Assembly: GCA_913020045.1 (NCBI GenBank)
Contig: CAJWBE010000001.1
Span: 140,361-204,360 of the forward strand
Length of the DNA: 64,000 nt
Origin: an uncultured Oleiphilus sp.
GTDB lineage: Bacteria > Pseudomonadota > Gammaproteobacteria > Pseudomonadales > Oleiphilaceae
Reading direction: 5' to 3'
Below the pieces are notes generated by a model. It saw only the letters and a list, made by a program, of their open reading frames with translations, was not told the DNA's origin and ran no database searches. Both the position numbers and the translations under genes were made by a program. This document shows, one piece after another, positions 43,589 through 53,948 of this stretch (its first letter is position 1; each line of letters starts with the position of its first letter).

Positions 43589-45409
43589 TCAGAACGAATA
43601 CTTGCCGCCACAAACTTCGTCAAACAATGACACATCAGTGAGCACGTAGGAGCTCGAACCGGGGAGGCACACCCATATTGGGTCAGCTACCCGCTTAACA
43701 TCGAAGCCTTCTTTCTTTAAGTCGGCCTTTTTATACTTATGCGTTCCCGTTGTTTCGAGCTCCTTCGCTTCGCGAATAAAAACAGGAACGGCATACTTTG
43801 GAAGTGCTTGGCTCATATGACGAAACAAGGCTTCGGGCTCCAAAACGCAGCCGTCTTTCAAACGTACGCTGGCCATTCCCGCCCTCCCATTGGTGTCCGG
43901 AATTTCAACACCATAAACCACACCATCAAGCACGCCTGGCGCAGACGAAAGCACGTTCTCCACCTCCGCGGTGGAAACATTCTCTCCCTTCCACCGAAAG
44001 GTATCTCCCAGTCGGTCAACAAATTGCGCGTGGCGATATCCTTGATCTCTCATTAAGTCGCCGGTATTGAACCAGGCATCTCCCGGCTTAAGAACATTTC
44101 TCAGAATCGTTTGCTCTGTTTTCTCAGGATCGGTGTAGCCATCAAAAGGGCTGCTATCGGTAATTTCACCTAACAACAACCCTGCCTGCCCAGCTTTAAC
44201 TTTGCGCATGAATCCGTCTGAGCGACGAACAGGCTCATCTTGGTCTAAGTCGTACTCGACAATCGCGTAAGGCACAGTCGTGAACCCGACAGTGCAATCA
44301 AAATTAAATAGATTAAGAAACCCCACGTTCCCTTCACTAGAGCCGTAAAACTCCATCACTTTTTTAATACCAAAGCGCTTTTTGAAAGCGGTCCAAATAT
44401 TGGGCCGCAAACCGTTCCCAAACATTAACCGAACGCTGTGCTGTTTATCCTGTGAGGACTCTGGAAGCGCCAGCAAATAGCGGCATAACTCACCCACATA
44501 ACAAATCGCTGTGACATCATAGTGCTTAACTTGCGACCAAAACTTGCTTGCCGAAAAATTCCTGACCATCACTAGGCTAGCATTGCCTGAAAGCACGGCT
44601 CCCCAGCCAATGGCCAGTGCCGTCGCATGATAAAAAGGTAACGTGACCATCGCCCGGTCTTTCTTCCCCAGTTGAATGCACGCCATCCCTACGCCTGCAT
44701 AGGCCTTCATGAAACGACCATGTGTCATCACCGCAGCCTTTGGCATGCCCGTAGTACCAGAGGTGTAAAAATAGCAAAAGGGGTCGCTCGCAATACTTTC
44801 AACAGCGTTAATGGGCGTCGTGTTTGGCGTCTCGCTCGCCGCAGCCGTCAAATCTACCCAGCCTTTTGGCACACGGCCAGAGTCAACGGTTTCATCAGGC
44901 ACAAAAAGCAGAGAATTGGCGCCTTCAGGTAACGACTTTTGTACCTCAAAAGCCGCCTCAATTAGCTCTTCACCAACCACCAAGCGGGTCGGCGTTACCA
45001 GCTCGATACTATGCGCTAACACCGCCCCTCTTTGCGACGTATTGATCAACGCACTCACGGCACCTAGCTTGGACAAGGCAGCAATACAAAAAAGCAACTC
45101 CGGACGATTCTCAACAAACACCGCCACCACATCACCCTGTTTCGTACCCGTCGACTGAAGATAACGCGCTAACTGGTCGACCTGATTGCCTAATTGTTGG
45201 TAGCTATATTCCCGGTCTTCGTAAAGCAAAGCGGAACTTTTCGGCGATTTACGTACCGCCATATCAAGACAGCGCGTCAAGCCAGAGGGTGTTTCCGTTG
45301 TTTGAAGCCCAACCATACCTAAGCCTCTTACTCGACGAGGCAAGCCTCTCATCACGGCTGGCAGCTTCTTTGCTATCTGAGGAAAGGTAATGACATTGGT
45401 ATCCGGCAC
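43589..45409 (-). CDS. Long-chain fatty acyl-CoA synthetase (FadD6/FATP-like)
   Basis: 606 aa ANL-family enzyme that activates fatty acids with ATP and CoA. AMP-binding motif YFYTSGTTGMPKAAVMTHGR near residue 180-200, EFYGSSEGN, WFNTGDLMRDQG and RLGDTFRWKGENVSTAEVEN (A8) and a C-terminal ELETTGTHKYKKADL (catalytic Lys region). I chose GTG at 45407-45409 (VPDTNVITF) because AGGAG lies 7 bases upstream; the frame runs 16 codons further without support. 38 bp after the upstream PHA-family gene, same strand. Confidence 0.92.
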   Translation of the reverse strand: MPDTNVITFPQIAKKLPAVMRGLPRRVRGLGMVGLQTTETPSGLTRCLDMAVRKSPKSSALLYEDREYSYQQLGNQVDQLARYLQSTGTKQGDVVAVFVENRPELLFCIAALSKLGAVSALINTSQRGAVLAHSIELVTPTRLVVGEELIEAAFEVQKSLPEGANSLLFVPDETVDSGRVPKGWVDLTAAASETPNTTPINAVESIASDPFCYFYTSGTTGMPKAAVMTHGRFMKAYAGVGMACIQLGKKDRAMVTLPFYHATALAIGWGAVLSGNASLVMVRNFSASKFWSQVKHYDVTAICYVGELCRYLLALPESSQDKQHSVRLMFGNGLRPNIWTAFKKRFGIKKVMEFYGSSEGNVGFLNLFNFDCTVGFTTVPYAIVEYDLDQDEPVRRSDGFMRKVKAGQAGLLLGEITDSSPFDGYTDPEKTEQTILRNVLKPGDAWFNTGDLMRDQGYRHAQFVDRLGDTFRWKGENVSTAEVENVLSSAPGVLDGVVYGVEIPDTNGRAGMASVRLKDGCVLEPEALFRHMSQALPKYAVPVFIREAKELETTGTHKYKKADLKKEGFDVKRVADPIWVCLPGSSSYVLTDVSLFDEVCGGKYSF

Positions 45410-45447
45410 ACGAACACTCCTAGGTAATGAATATTTGTTGTTTTTAG

Positions 45448-45723
45448 TTAGGCACAAAAGTCGTCAAGTTGACGATTAATTTCTTGTTCTATTTTCCCTT
45501 TGAAGGGGCGGAGCATAAAGCTCAACTCCATCTTAACTTCAACGTGAGCATGCTCAATATTCATAGAGCCCTTTGCACCCGCGCCTTTGAATTTCACTGT
45601 CATATCCTGCCACTGGTATTTCACGCCAAACTTCTCCGACAAGCTTTTCGCTATGTCATCCGCATAAGCTTTCGCGTGTTCGAGATCCTGATTATGACTT
45701 CGCGTTATATGTATTGCCGACAT
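45448..45723 (-). CDS. Polyhydroxyalkanoic acid system family protein
   Basis: 91 aa. Matches the small 'PHA granule region' family: HITRSHNQDLEHAKAYADDI at the start, then GVKYQWQDMTVKFKGAGAKG and VKMELSFMLRPFKGKIEQEI. No PHA synthase is nearby, so the name reflects family membership and not a shown role. Probably in an operon with the acyl-CoA synthetase downstream. Confidence 0.82.
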   Translation of the reverse strand: MSAIHITRSHNQDLEHAKAYADDIAKSLSEKFGVKYQWQDMTVKFKGAGAKGSMNIEHAHVEVKMELSFMLRPFKGKIEQEINRQLDDFCA

Positions 45724-45886
45724 GTACTATCTATCCTCGTCATACCCTATGTGTAAGCTACAAAAACAATACTAACCCGCCTTCGGGCTAGGCCACAAAA
45801 CCCTTTTTAATATTCGTCGCCGTATAGCGTAGTTTTCGACCTCATTGAAGGTTAGAATAGCCGCACATTTAGCATAGAGCATCGTC

Positions 45887-46675
45887 ATGACAGAAACCCT
45901 TGAAACCCATACTGAAGGCCACCCTGAGTCTAAAGAGTCGCTTACTCACTTTGGCTTCAAAGATGTCAAAGCGGGCGAAAAGGCCGGCAAAGTCGCTGAC
46001 GTATTTCACTCTGTAGCCGCCAAGTACGACATCATGAACGACCTGATGTCGTTCGGTGTTCATCGCCTTTGGAAACGTCTGACAATTGAGAGCAGTGGCG
46101 TTCGTGCAGGCCACAAAGTACTTGATATCGCAGGGGGGACTGGCGACCTCACTATGCAATTCTCAAAGCGCGTCGGTGAAGCGGGGCAAGTAGTGCTGGC
46201 TGACATCAATGCCTCCATGCTGAACGTTGGACGAGATCGACTGTTAGATAAAGGCTATGGCAACAACATTGAGTTTGTTCAAGCAAATGCGGAATGTCTG
46301 CCCTTTCCTGACAACCACTTTAACTGTGTCAGCATTGCATTTGGTCTGAGAAACGTCACGGACAAAGACAAAGCGCTGGCGTCAATGGCTCGCGTTCTCA
46401 AACCAGGCGGACGCCTACTGGTGCTTGAGTTTTCAAAGCCGACCAACGCTGTGATTAGTGAACTATACGATAAGTACTCATTCAAAGCGTTGCCATTTAT
46501 GGGTAAGTTGGTCACCAACGACAGCGAAAGCTATCAGTATCTTGCCGAGTCAATACGCATGCACCCAGACCAAGAAACGCTTAAATCGATGATGGAAAAA
46601 GCGGGGCTCGTCAACTGTCGATATCAAAATATGACAAGCGGCGTCGTAGCATTGCACAGTGGGATAAAACCATAG
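45887..46675 (+). CDS. ubiE: Ubiquinone/menaquinone biosynthesis C-methyltransferase
   Basis: SAM-dependent methyltransferase for the C-methylation step of ubiquinone (and demethylmenaquinone). 262 aa. [20 protein letters not shown] at the start, [23 protein letters not shown] loop [12 protein letters not shown], and [21 protein letters not shown]. First gene of the ubiE-ubiJ-ubiB run. Confidence 0.97.
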   Translation: MTETLETHTEGHPESKESLTHFGFKDVKAGEKAGKVADVFHSVAAKYDIMNDLMSFGVHRLWKRLTIESSGVRAGHKVLDIAGGTGDLTMQFSKRVGEAGQVVLADINASMLNVGRDRLLDKGYGNNIEFVQANAECLPFPDNHFNCVSIAFGLRNVTDKDKALASMARVLKPGGRLLVLEFSKPTNAVISELYDKYSFKALPFMGKLVTNDSESYQYLAESIRMHPDQETLKSMMEKAGLVNCRYQNMTSGVVALHSGIKP

Positions 46676-46676
46676 C

Positions 46677-47324
46677 ATGAGCTTATTGGATATCTCTGCG
46701 CTTAAAAAGCTAGCCCCTGCGCTAGAGGCCGCAATTAACACAACACTGGCGATGGACCCGGCTGGCGCTAAAAAGCTTAAACCATTAGAAGGCTGCGTTT
46801 TAGAACTGAATATCACCTCGCTTGATCAGTCGATTTTTTTCTTAGTCGAAAAAGAACGCATCAAGTTACAGTCTGCAGACCTTCAGCCGACAGTAACACT
46901 CTCTGGCAGTAGCAGCGCACTGCTAAAACTTGCGTTCCAGAAAGACAAAAACAGCCTATTTAAACGAAAAGAAGTCTCGCTTAGTGGCGATGCCGTTCGA
47001 GCCCAACAAATTTTGACTTTCGCCAGTGCGATTAGTATCGACTGGGAAGGCCTGCTAGGCGAAGCCATCGGAGAAACACCCGCCCACTTGTTAACCACCG
47101 GGCTACAAAGCGGCTTTATCTGGGGAAAAAACCTCACGAGCTCGTTCAGACAAGATCTAGAAGAGTTTGTGAAATACGAATTACGTCTACTCCCTAGCCG
47201 CGCCATCGCCGCCACGCAATTTGAAGCGATTGATCAGCTGCGCTTAGCAACGGACCGTCTTGAAGCCAAGTTCAAACACCTTGTCCGTCAAAAATCCAAA
47301 AGAGACCCTTCGTGTCAAAGTTAG
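46677..47324 (+). CDS. ubiJ: Ubiquinone biosynthesis accessory factor UbiJ
   Basis: 215 aa SCP2-like lipid-binding protein that with UbiK and the other Ubi proteins forms a soluble metabolon for ubiquinone synthesis. SCP2-type N-terminal domain (residues 10-120) and a helical, coiled-coil C-terminus ([20 protein letters not shown]). One base after ubiE and overlapping ubiB by 13 bp. Confidence 0.9.
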   Translation: MSLLDISALKKLAPALEAAINTTLAMDPAGAKKLKPLEGCVLELNITSLDQSIFFLVEKERIKLQSADLQPTVTLSGSSSALLKLAFQKDKNSLFKRKEVSLSGDAVRAQQILTFASAISIDWEGLLGEAIGETPAHLLTTGLQSGFIWGKNLTSSFRQDLEEFVKYELRLLPSRAIAATQFEAIDQLRLATDRLEAKFKHLVRQKSKRDPSCQS

Positions 47325-48967
47325 TACTCGTCGCCAAACTTCGCCGCATTTTTGTCATTCTTTGGGCTGTTAGCAGATACCGCCTTGATGAATTCATCCC
47401 GCGAAAACCACTACCTCTTAGCGTTCGCTTATTGCTGGCCTTCGCGCCTTGGCACTTATTCCCAACGCCAAAGCTGAGCAAAGGAGAGCGACTGCGCCTT
47501 GCGCTCGAATCCCTTGGCCCAATCTTCGTAAAGTTCGGGCAAATCCTGTCCACCCGCCGAGACCTATTGCCAGACGACATTGCCGATGAGCTGAAAAAAC
47601 TGCAAGACGACGTGCCTCCGTTCGAAGGGGAAGAAGCCAAAGCCATCGTAGAAAAGGCGCTGGGGAAAAAACTGGCAGACCTATTTGCTGATTTTGATTT
47701 ATCACCGCTCGCCTCCGCTTCAATTGCGCAAGTCCACAGCGCGACAATGCACGACGGTAGAGATGTCGTTGTTAAAGTGATTCGTCCAGGAATTGAGAAA
47801 ACCATTGGTCAAGACATTGCGTTGCTTCTGATACTCGCTACGCTGCTTGAAAAGTACTGGGAAGATGGCCGACGCTTACACCCTATTCAAATCGTGAAAG
47901 ACTATGAAAGCACCATCTACGACGAGCTAGACCTGCAAAGGGAGGCAGCTAATGCGTCTCAATTACGCCGCAACTTTTTGAACTCCAACCTTATCTATAT
48001 TCCAGAAATTTACTGGGACTATACGCATAAAAGCGTATTAGTGATGGAGCGAATCAAAGGCATACCCGTCGCAGATATCGACGCACTAAAAGCGGCCAAC
48101 ATTAACCTTAAACACCTCGCCGAAACCGGCGTTGAAATCTTCTTCACGCAAGTATTTCGCGATAGTTTTTTTCACGCCGACATGCACCCCGGCAATATCT
48201 TTGTTTCGACACTTACGCCCGAAAAACCGCAATACATCGCTATCGATTTCGGCATCGTCGGCACTCTCACGCCTGAAGACCAAAACTATCTCGCTCGCAA
48301 CTTACTTGCCTTCTTCAAGCGAGATTATAAGCAAGTCGCCGAGCTACATATTTCATCTGGCTGGGTTCCAGAGGATACTCGCGTCGACGAATTTGAATCG
48401 GCTATTCGAACGGTTTGCGAGCCGATATTTGAGCGCCCTCTTAAAGACATTTCGTTTGGCCAGTTCTTACTTCGCCTATTTCAAACTGCGCGACGCTTCA
48501 ATATGGAAGTTCAGCCACAACTGGTGCTGCTACAAAAAACGCTGCTGAATATCGAAGGCCTTGGCCGTCAACTTTATCCCGACCTAGATTTGTGGAATAC
48601 CGCAAAGCCTTACCTAGAGAACTGGATGAAAGAGAGAATGGCCCCACCTGGGGTCTTTAAAAACATCAAACAGCACTTACCAGAATGGTTAGAGCAATCA
48701 CCGGAAGTCCCTAGGTTGCTCTTTGATGCGATGACCCAGATTAAGCACCTAAACCGACGTGATGAGAGTAGCGCCCGCATCGTAGCGCAATTAGCAGAAG
48801 AGGCCGACCGACGACGTCGACGCAGCAATCATATACTCGCGGGCATCGCACTCATCGCAGCCGGCGTGTTTGTCGCCGATCCCACCAACATCAATTTAAT
48901 ACAAAACACGCCATGGCAAGCTACACTACTTTATGTAGGTGGCGCGCTTGTTCTACTAAGAAAGTAG
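47312..48967 (+). CDS. ubiB: Ubiquinone biosynthesis kinase-like protein UbiB
   Basis: Atypical kinase/ATPase (ADCK/ABC1 family) needed for ubiquinone production. 551 aa: KxGQ motif [20 protein letters not shown], Ala-rich loop [13 protein letters not shown], kinase-like VVVKVIRP, the catalytic [15 protein letters not shown] segment ([13 protein letters not shown]) and [10 protein letters not shown]. Two hydrophobic helices at the C-terminus. Starts with GTG at 47312, inside ubiJ. Confidence 0.96.
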   Translation: MSKLVLVAKLRRIFVILWAVSRYRLDEFIPRKPLPLSVRLLLAFAPWHLFPTPKLSKGERLRLALESLGPIFVKFGQILSTRRDLLPDDIADELKKLQDDVPPFEGEEAKAIVEKALGKKLADLFADFDLSPLASASIAQVHSATMHDGRDVVVKVIRPGIEKTIGQDIALLLILATLLEKYWEDGRRLHPIQIVKDYESTIYDELDLQREAANASQLRRNFLNSNLIYIPEIYWDYTHKSVLVMERIKGIPVADIDALKAANINLKHLAETGVEIFFTQVFRDSFFHADMHPGNIFVSTLTPEKPQYIAIDFGIVGTLTPEDQNYLARNLLAFFKRDYKQVAELHISSGWVPEDTRVDEFESAIRTVCEPIFERPLKDISFGQFLLRLFQTARRFNMEVQPQLVLLQKTLLNIEGLGRQLYPDLDLWNTAKPYLENWMKERMAPPGVFKNIKQHLPEWLEQSPEVPRLLFDAMTQIKHLNRRDESSARIVAQLAEEADRRRRRSNHILAGIALIAAGVFVADPTNINLIQNTPWQATLLYVGGALVLLRK

Positions 48968-49002
48968 CCGGCTGCCCTCGCTGTTAAGGAAATTCGTAAA
49001 TT

Positions 49003-49335
49003 ATGTCTAAGGTATTATCGGAACTCACCGACGTTTTAGAGGCGAGAAAACAAGCAGCCCCTGACTCATCTTATGTGTCCAGCCTGCACAGCAAAGGGCT
49101 GAATAAAATACTCGAAAAAGTGGGCGAAGAGTGCACAGAAACGATTCTTGCGGCAAAAGACGCTCAAACAGACTCGAGCCTAAATAAGGAACTAATTGGT
49201 GAAACCGCAGATCTATGGTTTCACAGTATGGTAATGCTGTCGCACCTCGGCCTTAGTTCACAAGACGTACTAAACGAATTAGAACGTCGTTTTAATCTAT
49301 CGGGGCTTGAAGAAAAAGCCTCGCGCAATTCGTAG
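49003..49335 (+). CDS. hisE: Phosphoribosyl-ATP pyrophosphatase
   Basis: Second step of histidine synthesis: PR-ATP to PR-AMP. 110 aa MazG-like helical protein with [20 protein letters not shown] and [19 protein letters not shown], carrying the metal-binding Glu/Asp residues. In many relatives hisI precedes hisE in this cluster; here only 35 bp separate ubiB and hisE, so hisI must be elsewhere. Confidence 0.92.
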   Translation: MSKVLSELTDVLEARKQAAPDSSYVSSLHSKGLNKILEKVGEECTETILAAKDAQTDSSLNKELIGETADLWFHSMVMLSHLGLSSQDVLNELERRFNLSGLEEKASRNS

Positions 49336-49344
49336 GAGAGCATT

Positions 49345-49569
49345 ATGGGTATTAGCCCAACGCAACTAATTATCATTCTAGTGATTGTCGCTCTAGTATT
49401 TGGCACTAAAAAACTTCGCAATATGGGTGGAGATTTAGGGGGCGCGGTAAAAGGCTTCAAGAAAGCAATGAACGACGATGATCCAAAAAACCTTGAGAAA
49501 AAAGAGGACGAAAAGGATAGCGAAGTCATTGATGCCAAAGCTGAAAAAGTAGACGAAAAGAAAGACTAG
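49345..49569 (+). CDS. tatA: Sec-independent protein translocase subunit TatA
   Basis: 74 aa. One N-terminal helix (about residues 5-20, [16 protein letters not shown]) with the Tat[11 protein letters not shown] turn and the amphipathic helix [15 protein letters not shown], then an acidic tail rich in Lys/Asp. Forms the pore-like assemblies for folded proteins. AGGAGAG precedes the ATG. Confidence 0.95.
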   Translation: MGISPTQLIIILVIVALVFGTKKLRNMGGDLGGAVKGFKKAMNDDDPKNLEKKEDEKDSEVIDAKAEKVDEKKD

Positions 49570-49623
49570 CCTTTATCTAATTCAAAAGAATCGTCTACAA
49601 CATCCACGGATAAAGCGCTTACC

Positions 49624-49983
49624 ATGTTTGACATCGGCTTTCTTGAACTCGTTATTGTCGGGATTATCGGCTTGCTAATACTCGGGCCTGAACGCTTGCC
49701 CGTGGCCGCACGAAACGCGGGACGCTGGGTAGGTAAAGCGCGAAGAATGGTGTCCCAATTTTCCAGCGAAATAGACCGCCAAATAAAAGCGGATGAACTT
49801 AGAGAACAACTCAAGCAGCAAGGTGAGAGTCTAAACATCGAAGAGGATGTCCGTAACATTCAAAGCACCGTAAAATCAGCGCTTCAAGAGGCACACGATT
49901 ACGAACCCTTGCCGCGAGACGACGAACTAGACAAGCCAGCCGAGTCTCAACCCAACCTTCCGGACCATCCGACAGATAAATGA
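49624..49983 (+). CDS. tatB: Sec-independent protein translocase subunit TatB
   Basis: 119 aa. Starts [20 protein letters not shown], one membrane helix, then the conserved [20 protein letters not shown] that distinguishes TatB from TatA and a long charged amphipathic tail. Binds twin-arginine signal peptides together with TatC. Overlaps tatC by 4 bp. Confidence 0.95.
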   Translation: MFDIGFLELVIVGIIGLLILGPERLPVAARNAGRWVGKARRMVSQFSSEIDRQIKADELREQLKQQGESLNIEEDVRNIQSTVKSALQEAHDYEPLPRDDELDKPAESQPNLPDHPTDK

Positions 49984-50750
49984 GCGATACCGACAAAAAA
50001 GACGGCGACGAAACAATCAGTCAGTCACAGCCATTAGTAAGCCATTTAATCGAGCTACGTAACCGATTACTGCATGCCGTTGCGGCCGTGTTGTTTGTGT
50101 TTCTTGGCCTCTATTATTTTGCCAACGATCTATACCTGATTGTCTCCGAACCCTTGCGAGCGTATCTACCCGAGGGCGCTAGCATGATAGCGACCGACGT
50201 GGCGTCGCCATTTCTGACACCGTTCAAATTAACGTTCATGTTATCGATATTCGTCGCAATGCCTTATGTCCTATTTCAGCTTTGGAGCTTTGTCGCACCA
50301 GCGCTCTACCAAAAAGAAAAACGCCTTGCTACACCGCTACTCATCTCCAGCGTCATCCTTTTTTATGCAGGCATCGCCTTCGCCTACTTTGTTGTATTCC
50401 CGCTTATCTTTGCCTTCTTTACCAGCGCAGGGCCAGCAGGTGTGACCATCATGACCGATATCAGCCGATACCTTGATTTCGTACTGAAGCTATTTTTTGC
50501 ATTTGGCTTGGCATTTGAGATCCCAATTGCAACCGTCATATTGGTTGCCACGGGTGTCACAACAACCGCTAGCCTAACGGAGAAACGACCTTACCTTATC
50601 GTCGGCTGTTTCGTCGTCGGAATGCTACTCACACCGCCCGATGTCATCTCTCAAACCTTGTTGGCGGTCCCGATGTGGCTACTATTCGAAGTCGGCGTGT
50701 TCTTTTCACGCATGATCGAAAAAGAAAAACAAAGCATCTCCCCTGAATGA
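49980..50750 (+). CDS. tatC: Sec-independent protein translocase subunit TatC
   Basis: 256 aa, six membrane helices. [20 protein letters not shown] at the N-terminus, [37 protein letters not shown], and [16 protein letters not shown] with the conserved Phe-Glu. Recognises the RR signal peptide. Overlaps rsmE by 4 bp. Confidence 0.96.
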   Translation: MSDTDKKDGDETISQSQPLVSHLIELRNRLLHAVAAVLFVFLGLYYFANDLYLIVSEPLRAYLPEGASMIATDVASPFLTPFKLTFMLSIFVAMPYVLFQLWSFVAPALYQKEKRLATPLLISSVILFYAGIAFAYFVVFPLIFAFFTSAGPAGVTIMTDISRYLDFVLKLFFAFGLAFEIPIATVILVATGVTTTASLTEKRPYLIVGCFVVGMLLTPPDVISQTLLAVPMWLLFEVGVFFSRMIEKEKQSISPE

Positions 50751-51460
50751 ATCTCTTGCTCCTCGAACAGGAAAATTTGCTTAGTCCTAACCTTGCCAAA
50801 GTCAGTGGCAGGCAGCTCACGCATATCAACGAAGTCCTGAAGCTTTCAGTCAATGATTCGCTAACGGTAGGACTCGAAAACGGGTCGATTGGTAGAGCGA
50901 CGCTCACGGCGCTAACTAAACAAGAAGCATCGCTGACCGTTAGCTGGGACAAAGAGGCGCCGTCAGCACTGCCTATCACACTAATTATCGCCATGCCCCG
51001 ACCCAAAATGCTAAAGCGCATTATCCAAACGGCAACAACAATGGGCGTCAAAAAACTCTACTTTTTGAACGCATGGAAAGTAGAAAAGAGTTTCTGGCAA
51101 TCGCCATGGCTGAACGAAGACAAAATACGCGAAAACTGCATCATTGGACTGGAACAAGCAAAAGACACCGTGATGCCAGAAGTCCACATAAGAAAGCGCT
51201 TTAAACCCTTTGTAGAAGACGAACTCCCATCACTATCCGAAGGTTCACGAAAGCTACTCGCTCATCCGGGTACGGACACCCCTTGCCCTATCAATATCAA
51301 CGGCGAGACCACACTCGTGATTGGCCCCGAAGGCGGCTTTACGCCCTATGAAGTTGAGAAGCTATGCGAGGCAGGCTTTGATGCAGTGCACCTAGGGGAA
51401 CGTATATTACGAGTAGAGACCGCAGTTCCAGTGCTTCTTTCTAGGTTGTTTTGCGTCTAG
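50747..51460 (+). CDS. rsmE: 16S rRNA (uracil-1498-N3)-methyltransferase
   Basis: SPOUT-class methyltransferase of 16S rRNA U1498. 237 aa: PUA-like N-terminal domain, then the trefoil-knot SAM site: [35 protein letters not shown] and [20 protein letters not shown] with [16 protein letters not shown] at the end. Confidence 0.92.
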   Translation: MNLLLLEQENLLSPNLAKVSGRQLTHINEVLKLSVNDSLTVGLENGSIGRATLTALTKQEASLTVSWDKEAPSALPITLIIAMPRPKMLKRIIQTATTMGVKKLYFLNAWKVEKSFWQSPWLNEDKIRENCIIGLEQAKDTVMPEVHIRKRFKPFVEDELPSLSEGSRKLLAHPGTDTPCPININGETTLVIGPEGGFTPYEVEKLCEAGFDAVHLGERILRVETAVPVLLSRLFCV

Positions 51461-51952
51461 TAAATTAGTGGCGATTCAGATATTCGAAAAATATCCATTA
51501 AATTCTATTTGATTTGCTCTCTTACCAACGGCTTCACAAGAGTCTATTTTCATCCATATTTTGAATATCGCCCAACGTTACAGCTCCAGCCACTGTAGGA
51601 TTCTTTAAGTTTGTATAGAAGTCTTTATACTCAGCCAATATTTCATTTGTTTTTGTATCAACAATAGTTTCATGCTTTCTATACACCGTATTCCAAATTT
51701 TTGTTTGCTCCCTATCCCAAACAAAACGCTGATTTTACGATCCAAAAATAAATAAAAAATAGAATTAAATACCCGAGGCCTAGCATCAGACATACTCTTT
51801 CAACAATAAAGCGACTAATATCAATATAACCGCGGAACTATGATCATTTGTATTAACATTTTCGCGACGACGGACGGGGACAGGCACTTTGAAAAATGGA
51901 CTAGGCTGTTGATTTAGGTATTGCTCTGACCCCAACATCTAGTAGAACGCAA
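51461..51952. other. AT-rich intergenic region, decayed sequence
   Basis: 492 bp between the convergent rsmE and START-domain genes. The left part holds a coding-like fragment on the minus strand (listed). At 51871-51890 and 51921-51935 are CGGACGGGGACAGGCACTTT and TTGCTCTGACCCCAA, strings of the kind often found at the edges of REP-associated (IS200-like) transposase genes; no transposase gene is present. No terminator was found. Confidence 0.4.
51534..51734 (-). pseudogene. Possible C-terminal gene fragment, function unknown
   Basis: A 66-codon frame preceded by a stop codon, without a start, reads FVWDREQTKIWNTVYRKHET ... NEILAEYKDFYTNLKNPTVA ... GDIQNMDENRLL. The composition is protein-like (charged, no repeats), and it ends in TGA at 51534-51536. 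I take it as the tail of a gene broken by deletion, but short frames in AT-rich DNA can be chance. Confidence 0.3.
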
Positions 51953-52603
51953 TTAGTTATTCTCAATAAATTCCAACGTCGATCCCTTGTATTTGTCTGT
52001 CGCCAAGACCTTTAACATATTTTGTACGGTATTCCACGGAGCTTCGACCGCCTTCATATTGGCCCATATCGGAACAAGCTCTCCGCCGGGCATTGTCAGG
52101 CACGTATATTCGATCTTGGTTCTGAATTTTGAAACCGGCGTGTAACGCCAATAACCTATTGCCTCCTCCATTCGAACATAGTCGGGTGTCTCAGGAATCA
52201 AACCTTTTTCTGTTTTGTAGCTCAGCATGACTTCTTTATTGGCAGGGTTTTGCGTTATGACCGACCTTGCAACAGAGTCTCTATCATAAAATGGTGCAGG
52301 AATATCCCAAATCATTCGAACGACATACTCTTTAGGAGATACGGCTAAAACCAGCTCAGAGCCCTTGGCCGAATCCATCCAATCTTTCAGACCGGCCGCG
52401 TCAGTATTGATCGCTAAAAGCTGATGAAGATCATAGTCAACTTCGGCTTCCAGTTTTGTCATTTCATAGCCAGACTTGTGTATGCGTGAGTATATTTTTA
52501 TGGCTCCCTCAGCTTTCTTCAGGTCCCACTCTTTAGCCTCTATTGTTCCCGCCTGCAATTGCACGCATATGAGAAAAACGCAATAAAAAACCGACCTTAT
52601 CAT
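51953..52603 (-). CDS. START-domain lipid-binding protein, secreted
   Basis: 216 aa. Signal peptide about residues 1-23 (FYCVFLICVQLQAG), then a START-type fold: EWDLKKAEGAIKIYSRIHKS, a VDYDLHQLLAINTDAAGLKD segment, and the C-terminal helix WNTVQNMLKVLATDKYK. START-like proteins bind hydrophobic molecules; no ligand can be named. Confidence 0.8.
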   Translation of the reverse strand: MIRSVFYCVFLICVQLQAGTIEAKEWDLKKAEGAIKIYSRIHKSGYEMTKLEAEVDYDLHQLLAINTDAAGLKDWMDSAKGSELVLAVSPKEYVVRMIWDIPAPFYDRDSVARSVITQNPANKEVMLSYKTEKGLIPETPDYVRMEEAIGYWRYTPVSKFRTKIEYTCLTMPGGELVPIWANMKAVEAPWNTVQNMLKVLATDKYKGSTLEFIENN

Positions 52604-52729
52604 CTCAATTCTCCCTCACTTGATAGATAGTTCGTGTGTACTAAAGAAACATACGAGGACACATACCTTAGGAGAAAACTTTCTCCACCAAAGCAGCGGG
52701 GGTTCGAAGCCCATAAGTGAACCAAAAAA

Positions 52730-53947
52730 TCACAAGCCCATCGCATGTTCAATAATCTTACGCTTGAGTGTGCCTTGGCGGTTGACCCACGACATTCCGG
52801 TATTTCGCAGTAAGCGCAGCATGGGGTCGGCCTGCCCAAATAAGCGTTTAAAGCCTTCCATTGCACCCATCATGAGTAAATTGTCGCTTTGACGCCGTCG
52901 CTGATATCGCTTGAGGACTTGAGGGTGGCTCAACGAAACGCCTTCTGCGATGGCTCGATGTAACTCCTCACTTAATACAGCGACATCCTTAAAGCCCAAA
53001 TTGACACCCTGCCCTGCAAGCGGGTGAATCGTATGCGCGGCATCACCCACGAGCACAACACTCTCTTTGAAGTAGCGCTTTGCATGACGCTGACGCAAGG
53101 GAAAGCTTGCGCGCTCAGAGACATTAAGGACGTCACCTAAGTTGTTTTCTATTTCCTTTTTCAACTCGTCACAGAATTCACTATTAGATAGACCCAACAC
53201 GTGTTTCGCTCTATCCGTCTTGAGCGACCAAACAATTGAACTAAACCGACCGGGTTTATCGGTATTTTTTAAAGGCAAAAATGCTAAGGGCCCATCCTCT
53301 GAAAAACGTTGGAAGGCGGTATTATTGTGGCTGCGTTCCGTCTCTACTGTCGCGACAATGGCGAGGTGGTCATAGTCCCACTCGCGCATTTCAAAGCCCG
53401 CCTGCTGGCGTACTCCAGACATCGCCCCGTCGGCAGCGACTAAAAGGTCGGCACTAAGCGACTCTCCGTTTGACAGCATAAGGCTAACGCCATCAGCCTG
53501 CTCTGCAACGCCTTCAAACTTCTCAACTGTTTGCTGCCAAAAGCACTCTAGATTTTGCGATTCACTTACTTTCGCGTGCATCGCCGCCAACATAACGTTG
53601 TTTTCAACGATACAACCCAGCTCATCCACGTGCATTTCATCGGCATCGAAGCGCAACTCACCGCTACCTAACTGGTCCCAAACCTTCATAAAACGATAGG
53701 CTTGCTTCCAGCTGTCATCCACCAAATTCCAAACCCCTAGGTCCGACAACAAACTACTTGAAGCGGCGGTAATCGCACTCACGCGTTTACTATAATCGTT
53801 CAACGTTTTCGGCCCAAGTTCGGACAAATTCTTTGGCAACTGGCTATCAATGAGCGCAATACGACAAGGCAAGTCCGCTAGTGATAGCGCTAGGCTCGCA
53901 CCAACCAAGCCTCCACCCACAATCACAATATCAAAATGTTTGCTCAT
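52730..53947 (-). CDS. ubiI: FAD-dependent ubiquinone hydroxylase UbiI-like
   Basis: Aromatic hydroxylase of the UbiH/UbiI/UbiF family (C5-type hydroxylation in ubiquinone synthesis). 405 aa: FAD-binding VIVGGGLVGASLALSL at residues 8-23, DLLVAADGAMSGVRQ, and VVLVGDAAHTIHPLAGQGVN. Start MSKHFDIVIV at 53947, with GGAGGGG 8 bases upstream, one base past the ubiH stop. Assignment between UbiI, UbiF and other paralogues is by order next to ubiH and pepP. Confidence 0.85.
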   Translation of the reverse strand: MSKHFDIVIVGGGLVGASLALSLADLPCRIALIDSQLPKNLSELGPKTLNDYSKRVSAITAASSSLLSDLGVWNLVDDSWKQAYRFMKVWDQLGSGELRFDADEMHVDELGCIVENNVMLAAMHAKVSESQNLECFWQQTVEKFEGVAEQADGVSLMLSNGESLSADLLVAADGAMSGVRQQAGFEMREWDYDHLAIVATVETERSHNNTAFQRFSEDGPLAFLPLKNTDKPGRFSSIVWSLKTDRAKHVLGLSNSEFCDELKKEIENNLGDVLNVSERASFPLRQRHAKRYFKESVVLVGDAAHTIHPLAGQGVNLGFKDVAVLSEELHRAIAEGVSLSHPQVLKRYQRRRQSDNLLMMGAMEGFKRLFGQADPMLRLLRNTGMSWVNRQGTLKRKIIEHAMGL

Positions 53948-53948
53948 C

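Noticed and set aside
52600..52866. Minus-strand frame of 88 codons between ubiI and the START gene
   Set aside because: Mostly inside ubiI in another frame; no supporting motif.
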